From assembly GCF_000382265.1 (NCBI RefSeq), contig NZ_KB907975.1, positions 1-64,000 of the forward strand: 64,000 nt of DNA, given 5' to 3'. This stretch comes from Yoonia vestfoldensis DSM 16212. GTDB lineage: Bacteria; Pseudomonadota; Alphaproteobacteria; Rhodobacterales; Rhodobacteraceae. Positions 43,745 to 52,506 of the stretch are shown here, one piece after another (positions within the stretch are counted from its first letter, which is position 1; the number at the start of each line of letters is the position of its first letter). The notes beneath the pieces were generated by a model, which saw only the letters and a list, made by a program, of their open reading frames with translations, made no database searches and was not told the origin of the DNA. The translations under genes were made by a program, and so were the position numbers.

Positions 43745-44739
43745 AGCGACGCCCCGACCATCAGCGCCACATCGGCAAGCCGGTGCGCATAGCCCATCTC
43801 GTTGTCATACCAGACGTAGAGCTTCACCTGCGTCCCGTTCACCACCATGGTCGAAGGCGCATCGACGATGCCCGACCGCGTGTCGTTGGTGTAGTCGGCG
43901 GACACCAGCGGGCGTTCCTCATAGCCCAGGATGCCTTTGAGCGGGCCTTCGGCTGCGGCTTTCATCAGGGCGTTGATTTCCGCTACCGTGGTCGGACGTG
44001 GGACCTCGAACACGCAGTCCGTCAATGATCCGTTCAGCAGGGGCACGCGCACGGCATGGCCGTTCAGCTTGCCTGCAAGTTCGGGATAGATCAGCGTGAT
44101 CGCCGTGGCGCTGCCCGTCGTCGTGGGGATCAGCGAATTCAGCGCTGACCGCGCGCGACGCAGATCCTTGGCGGGGCGGTCCACGATGGTCTGGGTGTTG
44201 GTGACATTGTGGATCGTCGTGATCGACCCATGCGTGATGCCGATCCCGTCCAGCAGCACCTTGACCACGGGTGCCAGGCAGTTCGTGGTGCAGGACGCCG
44301 CGGTGATTATGTCATGGTCGGCAGGATCATAGATGCCATCATTGACGCCATAGACGATATTTGCGGTGCGCCCGTCCTTGACCGGGGCAGAGACCACGAC
44401 CTTTTTCACCCCTGCCGCGAAATAGGGGGCCAGCTTGCTTTCCGTCTTGAAGACGCCGGTGCAGTCGATCACCACATCGACACCGTCCAGCGGCAGGGCC
44501 GTCAGATCCTTTGTCCCAATAAAGGGCAGCCGCGTGCCGTTGATCGTCACGCTCTTCGCGTCATGCGCGAAATCGGCGGCCCAGCGGCCATGCACGGTGT
44601 CGAATTCCAGCAGATGCGCCTGCATCGCAGGATCGCCAACGGCGTCGTTGATCCACGCGATCTTTGCGCCTTTTTCCAGCAGCGGCTTGAGGGCAAGCTT
44701 GCCGATGCGGCCAAGGCCGTTGATCGCATAAGTGGTCAC
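43741..44739 (-). CDS. ArsJ-associated glyceraldehyde-3-phosphate dehydrogenase
   Basis: This 332-residue GAPDH has an NAD-binding N-terminus ([19 protein letters not shown]), the active-site segment [18 protein letters not shown] with the catalytic cysteine, and [14 protein letters not shown] near the C-terminus. In arsJ operons it uses arsenate in place of phosphate to form 1-arseno-3-phosphoglycerate for export. It overlaps both neighbours by four bases. It is not the glycolytic copy by context. Confidence 0.92.
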   Translation of the reverse strand: MTTYAINGLGRIGKLALKPLLEKGAKIAWINDAVGDPAMQAHLLEFDTVHGRWAADFAHDAKSVTINGTRLPFIGTKDLTALPLDGVDVVIDCTGVFKTESKLAPYFAAGVKKVVVSAPVKDGRTANIVYGVNDGIYDPADHDIITAASCTTNCLAPVVKVLLDGIGITHGSITTIHNVTNTQTIVDRPAKDLRRARSALNSLIPTTTGSATAITLIYPELAGKLNGHAVRVPLLNGSLTDCVFEVPRPTTVAEINALMKAAAEGPLKGILGYEERPLVSADYTNDTRSGIVDAPSTMVVNGTQVKLYVWYDNEMGYAHRLADVALMVGASL

Positions 44740-45569
44740 AGCGATGCCTCCGTCTGGGTTTGCGCGATATAATCGACCGCCTTTTGCAGCGACATCCGGT
44801 CAAGGCTGGCGATGGGCAGCGCCGTGAACAGCTTGATCCGGTTGGCAAGCCCGCCAAAGGCGCGCTGAAACGCCAGGCTTTTTTCCGCGTCCGTGCCGGT
44901 GGCCTTGACCGGATCGGGCATGCCCCAATGGGCGCTGACGGGCTGGCCGGACCATGCCGGACATTCCTCGTTCGCGGCCTGATCGCAGACGGTAAAGACG
45001 AAATCGAAAACCGGTGCGTCGGGGCCATTGAACACGCCAATATTCTTGGAGTGCAGCAGCGATAAATCATGTCCCGTTTGTCGCAACAGGTCGAGAGCGA
45101 AGGGGTTCAACTCTGACCGCGGCAAAGTCCCTGCCGAATAGGCGTTGAAGCGGTCGCCTGCTTGCTTGCGCAGGATCGCCTCGGCAAAGATGGAGCGGGC
45201 GGAATTGCCGGTGCAGATGAAAAGCACGTTATACTTGGTCGTCGTCATCGGGCTTTTCTCAAGGGGCGCGGGCGCGCAAAGGTCGGGCCTGCCCCGACAG
45301 CAATCGTTGTAGAGGTATGCAAATGTCTCGTTCACACGGTCCATGGCGACCGTATATTGCAGGGATGTAGCCACACGATCCTGTGTGACCAGACCAGCCT
45401 GTACCAGCGCGGACAGATAGGCCGACAGGGTGGACGGCTTGATCTCCAGCGCCTGCGCCAGTTCGCCCGCTGGCACACGGTCGGGATAGCGCCGCATCAA
45501 CAGGCGGAACACGGCCAGCCGCTGGGGGTGGCCAAGAATTGTCAGACGGGTGCAGATATCTATTTCCAT
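44736..45569 (-). CDS. ArsR repressor fused to LMW-phosphatase-type arsenate reductase ArsC
   Basis: This 277-residue fusion begins with an ArsR winged helix (about 1-90; [38 protein letters not shown]) with a Cys group [10 protein letters not shown] at about 88-97 as the As(III) site. After a short linker follows ArsC (from about 107): [15 protein letters not shown] with the CX5R loop, a CDQAANEEC pair, and MPDPVKATG. An internal ATG at the ArsC start could also give free reductase. The upstream dyad at 45568-45591 fits autorepression. Sensor and reductase in one chain control an ArsJ-type operon. Confidence 0.9.
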   Translation of the reverse strand: MEIDICTRLTILGHPQRLAVFRLLMRRYPDRVPAGELAQALEIKPSTLSAYLSALVQAGLVTQDRVATSLQYTVAMDRVNETFAYLYNDCCRGRPDLCAPAPLEKSPMTTTKYNVLFICTGNSARSIFAEAILRKQAGDRFNAYSAGTLPRSELNPFALDLLRQTGHDLSLLHSKNIGVFNGPDAPVFDFVFTVCDQAANEECPAWSGQPVSAHWGMPDPVKATGTDAEKSLAFQRAFGGLANRIKLFTALPIASLDRMSLQKAVDYIAQTQTEASL

Positions 45570-45591
45570 ATTTCACGAATATACGAAATAT
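45568..45591. promoter_or_regulatory. ArsR-type operator at the arsRC start codon
   Basis: ATATTTC and GAAATAT form a perfect 7-bp inverted repeat with a 10-bp A/T-rich spacer, overlapping the start codon at 45569. ArsR/SmtB proteins bind such A/T-rich dyads near the promoter or start of their own genes. Confidence 0.6.
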
Positions 45592-45644
45592 AGCACCTGC
45601 CAAGCCGGTTTTCGGGGTTTTACAAAAATTTCACAAAACACTCG

Positions 45645-46262
45645 TCAGGCGCTGGCCAGCACCCAATCGGCGATCGCGGGCAGCAGGCTGTCCACCAGCG
45701 CCTGAAAGCCCGCGACGATGGCGGGGGGTCCGTCATTGGCGACCGGCACCGACTGGTTGAACCGGCGCGTGGCAAGCACACGCTGGTCGCGGTCGTTCAG
45801 CACGGTCAGCGTCATGTCGATGGCGGCGACGGGGATACCGTCCGCCCCGATGGTCACATCGAACGCATCCACACGCGTCAGAAGCGCGCTGTCGGGGACC
45901 GGCCCGCCTTCGGCGGGTCCGACATAGCCGATGCGCCCCGTGGCCGAGATGCCGCGCACCAGCAGCGATTGCACGACGCGGGGCAGTTCGGCCGTCCAGC
46001 GCCCGTCGGGCAGATAGGTGATCGCGGCGGCATTGGGCCGGACTAGAATCCGGTCCGTGCTGATCGCCGCCGTCGTATCAGGCAGGGCGACAAGCAACGT
46101 CCGCTGCGTCTGGCGCCCTGTTGTGCTGCCGCCTGGCGGTATCAGGTCGTAGGTGTCGAGCGGCGTTCCCGCGGAATTCAGGGCAGACACGGCGCTGCAT
46201 CCGCTCAGGGCCGCGGCCCCGCCGAAAATGGCCAGTCTGCGTGTCAGTCGGGTTGGGGTCAT
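45645..46262 (-). CDS. ABC-type transport auxiliary lipoprotein (PqiC-like) of the Mla/MCE operon
   Basis: This 205-residue lipoprotein has signal MTPTRLTRRLAIFGGAAALSGC with lipobox LSGC (Cys22). The body has the PqiC-like pattern LDTYDLIPPG, RTLLVALP and a C-terminal VAGFQALVDSLLPAIADWV. Such lipoproteins sit at the outer membrane and help MCE proteins move lipids across the periplasm. It is the last gene of the mla-like operon. Confidence 0.82.
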   Translation of the reverse strand: MTPTRLTRRLAIFGGAAALSGCSAVSALNSAGTPLDTYDLIPPGGSTTGRQTQRTLLVALPDTTAAISTDRILVRPNAAAITYLPDGRWTAELPRVVQSLLVRGISATGRIGYVGPAEGGPVPDSALLTRVDAFDVTIGADGIPVAAIDMTLTVLNDRDQRVLATRRFNQSVPVANDGPPAIVAGFQALVDSLLPAIADWVLASA

Positions 46263-46266
46263 GGTG

Positions 46267-47961
46267 TCACCTCCGGTATTCGGGAACGCGGTTGTCCAGA
46301 ATGAACCCCGCAGGATCGTTTTCGATCCGCCGTGTCAGGCCGTTCAGCGTCGCGATCAGGCCACGCGCCTCGGTGGCAAGGCGGGTCAGTTCCGTCAGCC
46401 CACCCGTGGAAAAATCGCTGATCCCCGGTGCCGATTGCGCAACGGCATTCTGCACCTGCGCGGCCACCGCATCCGCCCGCGCGATCAGGGCGCGCAGGTC
46501 CGCTGTGATGGCGGGCACATCGGCGGACACATTCTCGACCGCGACACTGATCCGGTCGGCAGCGGTCCGCAGATCGGACAGGACAGGCCCAAGGTCGGTC
46601 TGCAACACGTCATTGGCCGTATCAAAGGTCGTCTGCGCCGACCCCAGCGCGCCGTCCACCACGACAAGCGTGGTATTCAGCGCGGCCAGCGAGGTCTGCG
46701 CCTGCGCGATCAGATCGGTGGCGGACGTGATCGCCGCCTGCGTATCATCGGCCAGCGGTGTCAGGCGGCTGGTAAAGCCCGTGACATCGGCGGACACATC
46801 CTCGACCGCGATGGAGGCCGTTTGCACCGCCGTGCGCACATCGGCCACAATCAGCGGCAGATCGGTGTTGACGACCGTCTCAATAGTCGCGACAGCGGCG
46901 CGCGCCTCGGCGATGAAGGCAGCACCGTCACCTTCGACCAGCACCTCAAGGCTTTCGGAAGCGGTGGTCACGGCATCAAAAGCGATATCCGCATCGGCCA
47001 GCGTCGTTTCCAGTTCAACCAGCCGCGCGTTCAGCAGATCGGCGGTGTCCCCGAAACCATCCAGCGTCCGGCCCGTCCGCGTCTGGAGATCCTGCACAGC
47101 GGCGTTCGTCCGCGCCACCGTGTCGGACACCTGCGCCAGAATCTCCGGGATCTGGTCGCGCAACAATTCTTCGGCCAGCGTGAACGTACCCTCGACCCGT
47201 TCCAGCGCGGGGCCGGTGGTGTTCAGGACGGCATCGGCGGACACAAACGCCTGCTGCACCGCGACCAGCGCACTGTCGGTGCTGCGCAGCGTCGTTTCGA
47301 CCGCCTCGCCGATCGTGTCGAGCCTGTCAGTGAACAGCGTTATCTGCGATGTCGCATCCCTGACCGTGCCGCTGATCTCGGAGAAATCGCTCAGGGCCTG
47401 ATCAAGCTGACCACTGGTGCGGGACAGGTTGCGCAGGATATCGGCGACAAGCGCCTGATTTTCCGACCCGGCGAACACCTGTGCCTGTTGCAGCAATTGC
47501 CGCGCCTCGGCCAAAAGGTCCGGCGCGTCCTCGACCAGCGCCTGCACGGTGGACCGGCGGGACGGGATGATCGGCAGCCCGTTGCTGAAATCCTCCAACG
47601 GTTCAGGCTGTGCGTCCGTCACGGCCAGCGAGATAAAAGCCACCCCCGTTACGCCCTGCGACTGCAATTGGGCGACCGTAGCCGTGCTGACAGGCGTGGC
47701 GGCGTCGATCTGGATCACGGTGAAGACCTTGGAAGGGTCTTCCTCATAGATCCGCAACCCGATGACGGACCCCACCGCGATCCCGTTGTATGTCACCGCC
47801 CCCGACGCATCGAGGCCGGACACATCGTCGAACAGGATTCCGTAAGTCGCATATTGCCGGTCAAGCTGCACAGAAGCGAGCCAGATGAAGAAACCCAGCG
47901 TGCCGAGGATGGCGGCAAGTGTGAAAGCCCCGATCAGGACGAAATTGGCACGCGTTTCCAT
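46267..47961 (-). CDS. MlaD/MCE-domain lipid-transport protein
   Basis: This 564-residue protein has one N-terminal membrane helix (about 5-29), an MCE domain (about 36-115; LFDDVSGLDASGAVTYNGIAVGSVIGL), then a very long helical region of about 430 residues with repeated V-E-N/D-V-S-A-D segments. The MCE domain forms a hexameric ring, and the long helices probably build a periplasm-spanning tube as in PqiB/YebT-like systems. It is much longer than MlaD of E. coli (about 180 residues). The start overlaps the ATPase stop. Confidence 0.87.
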   Translation of the reverse strand: METRANFVLIGAFTLAAILGTLGFFIWLASVQLDRQYATYGILFDDVSGLDASGAVTYNGIAVGSVIGLRIYEEDPSKVFTVIQIDAATPVSTATVAQLQSQGVTGVAFISLAVTDAQPEPLEDFSNGLPIIPSRRSTVQALVEDAPDLLAEARQLLQQAQVFAGSENQALVADILRNLSRTSGQLDQALSDFSEISGTVRDATSQITLFTDRLDTIGEAVETTLRSTDSALVAVQQAFVSADAVLNTTGPALERVEGTFTLAEELLRDQIPEILAQVSDTVARTNAAVQDLQTRTGRTLDGFGDTADLLNARLVELETTLADADIAFDAVTTASESLEVLVEGDGAAFIAEARAAVATIETVVNTDLPLIVADVRTAVQTASIAVEDVSADVTGFTSRLTPLADDTQAAITSATDLIAQAQTSLAALNTTLVVVDGALGSAQTTFDTANDVLQTDLGPVLSDLRTAADRISVAVENVSADVPAITADLRALIARADAVAAQVQNAVAQSAPGISDFSTGGLTELTRLATEARGLIATLNGLTRRIENDPAGFILDNRVPEYRR

Positions 47962-48746
47962 CAGTCAGTCTCTTTCCGGTCTGCCACCGGGGTGGCGGCC
48001 CTTGCACGGGGCCCATGAAAATATTCATGCACCCAAGGGTGATCAAGGTCCATCATCTCTTGCATCGTCCCCACGGCCAGCACTTTCTTGTCGGCCAGAA
48101 CAGCGATGCGGTCACAGATCGCGTGCAGGCTATCAAGATCATGCGTCACAAGGAACACCGTCAGGCCCAGCGATATCTGCAATTGCTTGATGAGTTTGTC
48201 GAACGCCGCCGCACCGATCGGGTCAAGCCCTGCCGTGGGTTCGTCCAGAAACACGATTTCGGGATCAAGGGCGATGGCGCGCGCGAACCCCGCGCGTTTG
48301 CGCATCCCCCCCGACAATTCCGACGGATAGTTTTCCAGCGCCCTGTCCGGCAACCCCACCATACGCACCTTGATCCCCGCCAGCAGCGCACGCAGGTCGT
48401 CGTCAAGGTCGAGCTGTTCGCGCATGGGCGCTTCGACGTTCTGGCGCACGGTCAGCGATGAAAACAGCGCGCCATCCTGAAACATCACGCCCCAGCGGCG
48501 GCGCAGGGCGCGGTAATGATCGGCGTCGGTGTCGCGCACGCTTTTTCCGAACACCTCGATCTGCCCTTCGGCGGGTTTCAACAGGCCGACGATGGACCGC
48601 AGCAGCACGGATTTTCCGGTGCCCGACCCGCCCACGACGCCGATGATCTCGCCGCGTTTGACGTCAAGGTCTAACCCGTCATGCACCACGGTCGTGCCGA
48701 AACGCGTCACCAGCCCCCGCACGCGGATGATGGGTTCGTCGGTCAT
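47961..48746 (-). CDS. MlaF-like ABC ATPase of the lipid transporter
   Basis: The start at the ATG at 48746 overlaps the MlaE stop as ATGA; the longer frame is unsupported. The 261-residue product has the P-loop GGSGTGKSVLLRSIVGL, signature ELSGGMRKRAGFARAI and Walker B IVFLDEPTAGLDP. The K-S-V-L variant of the P-loop and the MRKR signature are typical of the MlaF group. It powers lipid movement together with the MlaE-like permease. Confidence 0.92.
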   Translation of the reverse strand: MTDEPIIRVRGLVTRFGTTVVHDGLDLDVKRGEIIGVVGGSGTGKSVLLRSIVGLLKPAEGQIEVFGKSVRDTDADHYRALRRRWGVMFQDGALFSSLTVRQNVEAPMREQLDLDDDLRALLAGIKVRMVGLPDRALENYPSELSGGMRKRAGFARAIALDPEIVFLDEPTAGLDPIGAAAFDKLIKQLQISLGLTVFLVTHDLDSLHAICDRIAVLADKKVLAVGTMQEMMDLDHPWVHEYFHGPRARAATPVADRKETD

Positions 48747-49888
48747 CACACCCCCACAATCGCGAAAAAGATCGAAAACAGCGCATCGGCCACGATCACC
48801 ATGAAGATCGCCATCACGACCGAGGCCGAGGTCAGCCGCCCAAGGCTTTCGGCGTCGCCGCCGACCTTCATGCCTTGGTAGCAGCCGATGATCCCGATGA
48901 TCAGCGCAAAGAACGGCGCCTTGATCATGCCGACGTTGAAGTGCCACACATCCGTGTTGCTGACCAGCCGCGACTGGAACACCGCAGGGGACACGCCCAG
49001 TTCGATCCACGACATGATCGCGCCGCCGATCAGACCGGAGACATTCGCGATCAGCCCCAAGGCAGGCAGCATGAAAATCAGCGCAAGCACACGCGGCACG
49101 ATCAGGATCGCGACAGGATCAAGCCCGAGTGTACGCATCGCGTCGATTTCCTCGCGCATTTTCATCGACCCGATGGCGGCGGTAAAGGCCGACCCCGACC
49201 GCCCCGCGACGATGATCGCGGTCAACAGGATGCCCAGTTCGCGCAGGATCGAAATGGCAATCAGATCGACGACGAACACCTCGGCCCCGAACTGGCGCAG
49301 CTGCGCCGACCCCTGAAAGGCCAGCACGACCCCGATCAGGAACGCCATCAGTGCGACGATGGGCACGGCCTGCACCCCGACTTCCTGACAATGATGCACG
49401 ACCGATGTCAGCCGCAACTGGCGCGGGTGCCGGATCACGCGGCCCAGCGTCGCGATGACCTGTCCCAGAAACGACACCATTTCCAAGGCGTTGCTGCCTG
49501 CCAGCGCAACACGGCGGCCCAGCTTTTCAAGATGGTCGACCAGCCTTGCAGGCGGCGTTTCGCCCGCATCCTCGGGCGGCAGGTTGTCGCCTACGGCCGC
49601 GATCAGCTGGGTCTGCGCGTCACTGGCCCCCGTGATACCTGACGCCGCGCCCGCCGATGTGCGCTGCGCGAGATCGAGCAGAAACCATGCACCCGCTGTA
49701 TCCATATGCGACAAGCCGGCGATGTCGATCACCTCTGCCTGCGTCGCCTGATCCCTTGCGGCATCCAGATCGAGTGTCTGGAACGCATCTATCGTCAGCC
49801 GCCCCTGCACGCACAGCCGCCCGCCGTCGCTGTCAAAGCGGACGGGGCCGGACGGGTCCGGCTGCGCCTTGGTCGTGGTGGCTGACAT
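48746..49888 (-). CDS. MlaE-family permease with N-terminal STAS-like domain
   Basis: I chose the ATG at 49888, with GAGGAA upstream; the frame to 50023 lacks a ribosome site. The 380-residue protein has an N-terminal STAS-like domain (about 15-100; VIDIAGLSHMDTAGAWFLL) fused to an MlaE permease (about 130-380; QAVPIVALMAFLIGVVLAFQGSAQL, GRSGSAFTAAIGSMKMREEIDAM). In E. coli the STAS part is the separate protein MlaB, so this is a natural MlaB-MlaE fusion. It is the first gene of the four-gene lipid-transport operon. Confidence 0.9.
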   Translation of the reverse strand: MSATTTKAQPDPSGPVRFDSDGGRLCVQGRLTIDAFQTLDLDAARDQATQAEVIDIAGLSHMDTAGAWFLLDLAQRTSAGAASGITGASDAQTQLIAAVGDNLPPEDAGETPPARLVDHLEKLGRRVALAGSNALEMVSFLGQVIATLGRVIRHPRQLRLTSVVHHCQEVGVQAVPIVALMAFLIGVVLAFQGSAQLRQFGAEVFVVDLIAISILRELGILLTAIIVAGRSGSAFTAAIGSMKMREEIDAMRTLGLDPVAILIVPRVLALIFMLPALGLIANVSGLIGGAIMSWIELGVSPAVFQSRLVSNTDVWHFNVGMIKAPFFALIIGIIGCYQGMKVGGDAESLGRLTSASVVMAIFMVIVADALFSIFFAIVGV

Positions 49889-50009
49889 GTGTTCCTCGGT
49901 GCAGGTCGGGTTGGCGATGTGCTGGCAAGGCGACCTTCGGGTTGCGGAGCCGCCGTCGTCCACACGTCGCACAACGGGGGGACGCGGGCAAGCGCGGGCT
50001 GCGAAGGGG

Positions 50010-50023
50010 TTGATTTGCGTCAA
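50010..50023. promoter_or_regulatory. FnrL-type box upstream of the universal stress gene
   Basis: TTGATTTGCGTCAA matches the alphaproteobacterial FNR/FnrL pattern TTGAY-N4-RTCAA. It is centred about 84 bases upstream of the usp start at 50101, where an activator would sit. It also lies about 122-135 bases before the mlaE-like start on the other strand. Confidence 0.7.
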
Positions 50024-50100
50024 GGCCGGCGCGGATCAGATATGCGATAAACACGCAATGCGCGACGATATCGCCGCGCGCAATACAAAGGATGTGACCC

Positions 50101-50952
50101 ATGGACAGACTGACAGCCCTGATCGTCGTTGATGCCACCTGTGATGATGACAGGATCCGCCATTACATCAGCAGCGTGCCTGCGCGCGGTGTGCATCTGT
50201 CCATCCTTGTGGTTGGCACCGCGCCGTCCCTGCCGATGTGGGCCTACGGGTCGGCGCCTTATGGCCCGATCATCTTTCCCGAAAACTGGCACGAGGCCTA
50301 TCAGGCCGGCGGCAAGGATGTCGCCGACCGCGCCGATGCAATCGAGAAATTGTTGCAGACAGCAGGCATCGCCGGTGACGTCACATCGGCCTATTGCGAG
50401 GCGCCAATGCTCAACGACCAGGTCGCTGCGCGGGCCGCGTTATGTGATTTCGTCCTGCTCGATCCGGCGGTGTCGGATGCAAGCCTGACGTTTCAGCAGG
50501 CGATTGAAGGCATACTCTTCAAGACCCCGGTTCCCGTCGCGCTAAACGCCGCCGGAATCGATGAACTTGTCCATGCCAAGCGCCCGATGCTGGCGTGGGA
50601 CGGCAGCCTGCCCGCCCTGCGCGCGCTGCACCGTGCCCTGCCGATCCTGCGGCAGGCGGACCAGGTGACCATTCTGGTGGTGGACCCAAACCCCGACGGC
50701 CCCGAAGGCCAGAACCCAGGCAGCGATGTCGCCACGTGGCTGACGCGGCACGGCTGCACCGTCACCGTGCAGCAATCGCCCAGCGCTGGGCAGGATATCG
50801 GCACTTGCATCCTGTCGCGTGCCAGCGAAATCGGCGCGGACCTGATCGTGATGGGGGCCTATGTGCATTCGCGGGCGCGCCAGCGTATCCTTGGCGGCAC
50901 CACGCAGATCATGGTCAACCAGAAAGATCACGCCGTCCTGCTTGCGCATTAG
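50101..50952 (+). CDS. Universal stress protein
   Basis: This 283-residue protein is a two-domain Usp with a degenerate N-terminal half. The C-terminal half shows the nucleotide-binding pattern IGADLIVMGAYVHSRARQRILGGTTQIM, resembling G-x2-G-x9-G(S/T). The FnrL box upstream suggests induction at low oxygen, as for many Usp genes. It is convergent with a phasin-like gene. Confidence 0.87.
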   Translation: MDRLTALIVVDATCDDDRIRHYISSVPARGVHLSILVVGTAPSLPMWAYGSAPYGPIIFPENWHEAYQAGGKDVADRADAIEKLLQTAGIAGDVTSAYCEAPMLNDQVAARAALCDFVLLDPAVSDASLTFQQAIEGILFKTPVPVALNAAGIDELVHAKRPMLAWDGSLPALRALHRALPILRQADQVTILVVDPNPDGPEGQNPGSDVATWLTRHGCTVTVQQSPSAGQDIGTCILSRASEIGADLIVMGAYVHSRARQRILGGTTQIMVNQKDHAVLLAH

Positions 50953-50962
50953 GCGCGACGCC

Positions 50963-51280
50963 TCAGCTTGACCGGCCGGATGCGATCCCGCCGGTCATCG
51001 CGATCAGCTTGCCGGTCTCGGCCTGATATTGATCGAACGCTTTCTGAAGGAATTCAGCCTGCTTATGCTGTGCCTCGGCCAGTGACCGACACCGCAGCAG
51101 GGCCTGCTGCAAGGCGATGTCCTGCCTGAACCGGTCAGCGACGAAGGACGCAAGTTCGCCGCCTACCTCGGTCATTGTGTCGATCCATGGGGCGTTCATC
51201 CATGACATGGCCGGATTTACGGCGGCCATCACGTCAAGAACGTCGGGGGCAAAGCTGTTTTTTTCGGTTTCTCGGGTCAT
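50963..51280 (-). CDS. Phasin-like small helical protein
   Basis: This 105-residue, almost entirely helical protein contains an amphipathic region (VADRFRQDIALQQALLRCRSLAEAQHKQAEFLQKAFDQYQ split across residues about 47-90) like phasins, which coat polyhydroxyalkanoate granules. An FnrL box lies 61-74 bases upstream of its start. No PHA synthase is in the window, so the family call rests on length and helix pattern. It is convergent with the usp gene, 10 bases apart. Confidence 0.6.
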   Translation of the reverse strand: MTRETEKNSFAPDVLDVMAAVNPAMSWMNAPWIDTMTEVGGELASFVADRFRQDIALQQALLRCRSLAEAQHKQAEFLQKAFDQYQAETGKLIAMTGGIASGRSS

Positions 51281-51340
51281 CGCCTGGTCCTACTTGGCCA
51301 TCGGGATGCGCAATGATGCCACAAACCCCGCACCAGTCCC

Positions 51341-51354
51341 TTGACCTGCGTCAA
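51341..51354. promoter_or_regulatory. FnrL-type box upstream of the phasin-like gene
   Basis: TTGACCTGCGTCAA is a full match to TTGAY-N4-RTCAA. It is centred about 67 bases before the phasin-like start on the minus strand and directly abuts the end of the degraded endonuclease gene. Confidence 0.72.
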
Positions 51355-51795
51355 TCAGGCCGCGCGGTCGATTACCACATCGCCCCAGATCGGCAGATGG
51401 TCCGAGGCCCGCAGGCTTTGCGGTGTCTGCACGACGCCGCCGTCTGTCAGCGCAATGTCACGGCTGAGCGCGATCCTGTCGACTGTGGCCATCGGCATCG
51501 CGGCATGGAACGACTTGCCCGGCGCGTGAACCGTAAAATCCGCGCGCAGGGGCTCCAGCCCGCACGCGGGCGACCATTCGTTGAAATCCCCCAATATCGC
51601 CGTAGGCCGTCTGTCACGCGCGACGGCAGCACGGATCGCGGCTTCTTTGGCAGCGACGACATCGGTATCGAGACGGGCCAGAATATCCACGATCCGGCCC
51701 GTATCATAGCGCCCGTCAACGCCCTTGGCCTTGCGGATATTGTAGGATGCAAGCCGCAGGTGCTGGGGGTTGTGAGGAACCTTGGCCATATCCAT
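51355..51795 (-). pseudogene. Endonuclease/exonuclease/phosphatase family protein with internal deletion
   Basis: The 146-codon frame starts RLASYNIRKAKGVDGRYDTGR and DILARLDTDVVA, the normal N-terminus of short EEP-domain proteins of about 230 residues. It then jumps at residue ~48 directly to AAIRAAVARDRRPTAILGDFNEW, the late part of the domain, and ends with SDHLPIWGDVVI. About 80-90 residues between, including the catalytic Glu region (normally LQEAD) and the central strands, are missing, while the frame is kept. Activity is unlikely. It faces a DUF2238-like membrane gene. Confidence 0.72.
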
Positions 51796-51834
51796 GATAT
51801 AGTGACGCCGGACACGCAGAGAAGAGCGAGAGCG

Positions 51835-52497
51835 ATGAACCAGATTTCCGAATACAACAACAACCGCCTGCGGTTGCTGGCACCGCTCTGGATCATGATG
51901 GTGCTTGCCTGTGTCTGGTCGGCCTGGGAAGGCTGGTGGCCGCTCGCCGCGATGTCAGCCCTGACATTGACCCTGTCCACAGCCCCCGTTCTGCTGGCGT
52001 CGCGCTACAACATCGCGCTGCCGCTGCCGTTTCTGGTCGCGACCGTCGCGTTCATCATTGCATCGCTGATCTTTGGCGAAGTGTTCGATATCTATTACCG
52101 GATCTGGTGGTGGGACATGGCGTTGCATGCGTCATCCGCCGTTGCGCTTGGGATGATCGGGTTTTTGTTCATCTACATGCTGTTCGATGGCGACAAATTC
52201 GCGGCCCCGCCAAGTGCGATCGCCTTTCTGTCCTTCACCTTCGCGCTGAGCATCGGCGTGATGTGGGAAATTTTCGAATTCGGAATGGATCGCGCGTTCG
52301 GCACCACCATGCAGAAAAGCGCCGATGACACGATGATCGACCTGATCATCGACTCGCTCGGGGCGGTGATCGGCGCACTGGCGGGCTATGCCTATCTCAG
52401 GGGGCGGTCTGCCGGATTGCTGGGACGGCTGATCCGTGATTTCATAACGCTCAACCGGCACCTTTACGCGAAAAGCCGGTCGCGCCGCGACAAATAG
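51835..52497 (+). CDS. Integral membrane protein (YjdF/DUF2238-like)
   Basis: The start at 51835 gives 220 residues with about six helices. YRIWWWDMALHASSAVALGMIGF and ALSIGVMWEIFEFGMDRAFGTTMQKSADDTMIDLIIDSLGAVIG match the DUF2238 membrane family, in which His, Glu and Asp residues of these segments are conserved. Function is unknown. The frame upstream to 51175 is unsupported. It lies 9 bases before matB. Confidence 0.8.
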   Translation: MNQISEYNNNRLRLLAPLWIMMVLACVWSAWEGWWPLAAMSALTLTLSTAPVLLASRYNIALPLPFLVATVAFIIASLIFGEVFDIYYRIWWWDMALHASSAVALGMIGFLFIYMLFDGDKFAAPPSAIAFLSFTFALSIGVMWEIFEFGMDRAFGTTMQKSADDTMIDLIIDSLGAVIGALAGYAYLRGRSAGLLGRLIRDFITLNRHLYAKSRSRRDK

Positions 52498-52506
52498 GAC
52501 CTGCCC

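Noticed and set aside
46153..48018. 621-codon plus-strand frame opposite the MCE gene
   Set aside because: Composition is rich in Arg/Gly/His without any family pattern, and the opposite strand encodes an obvious MCE protein.
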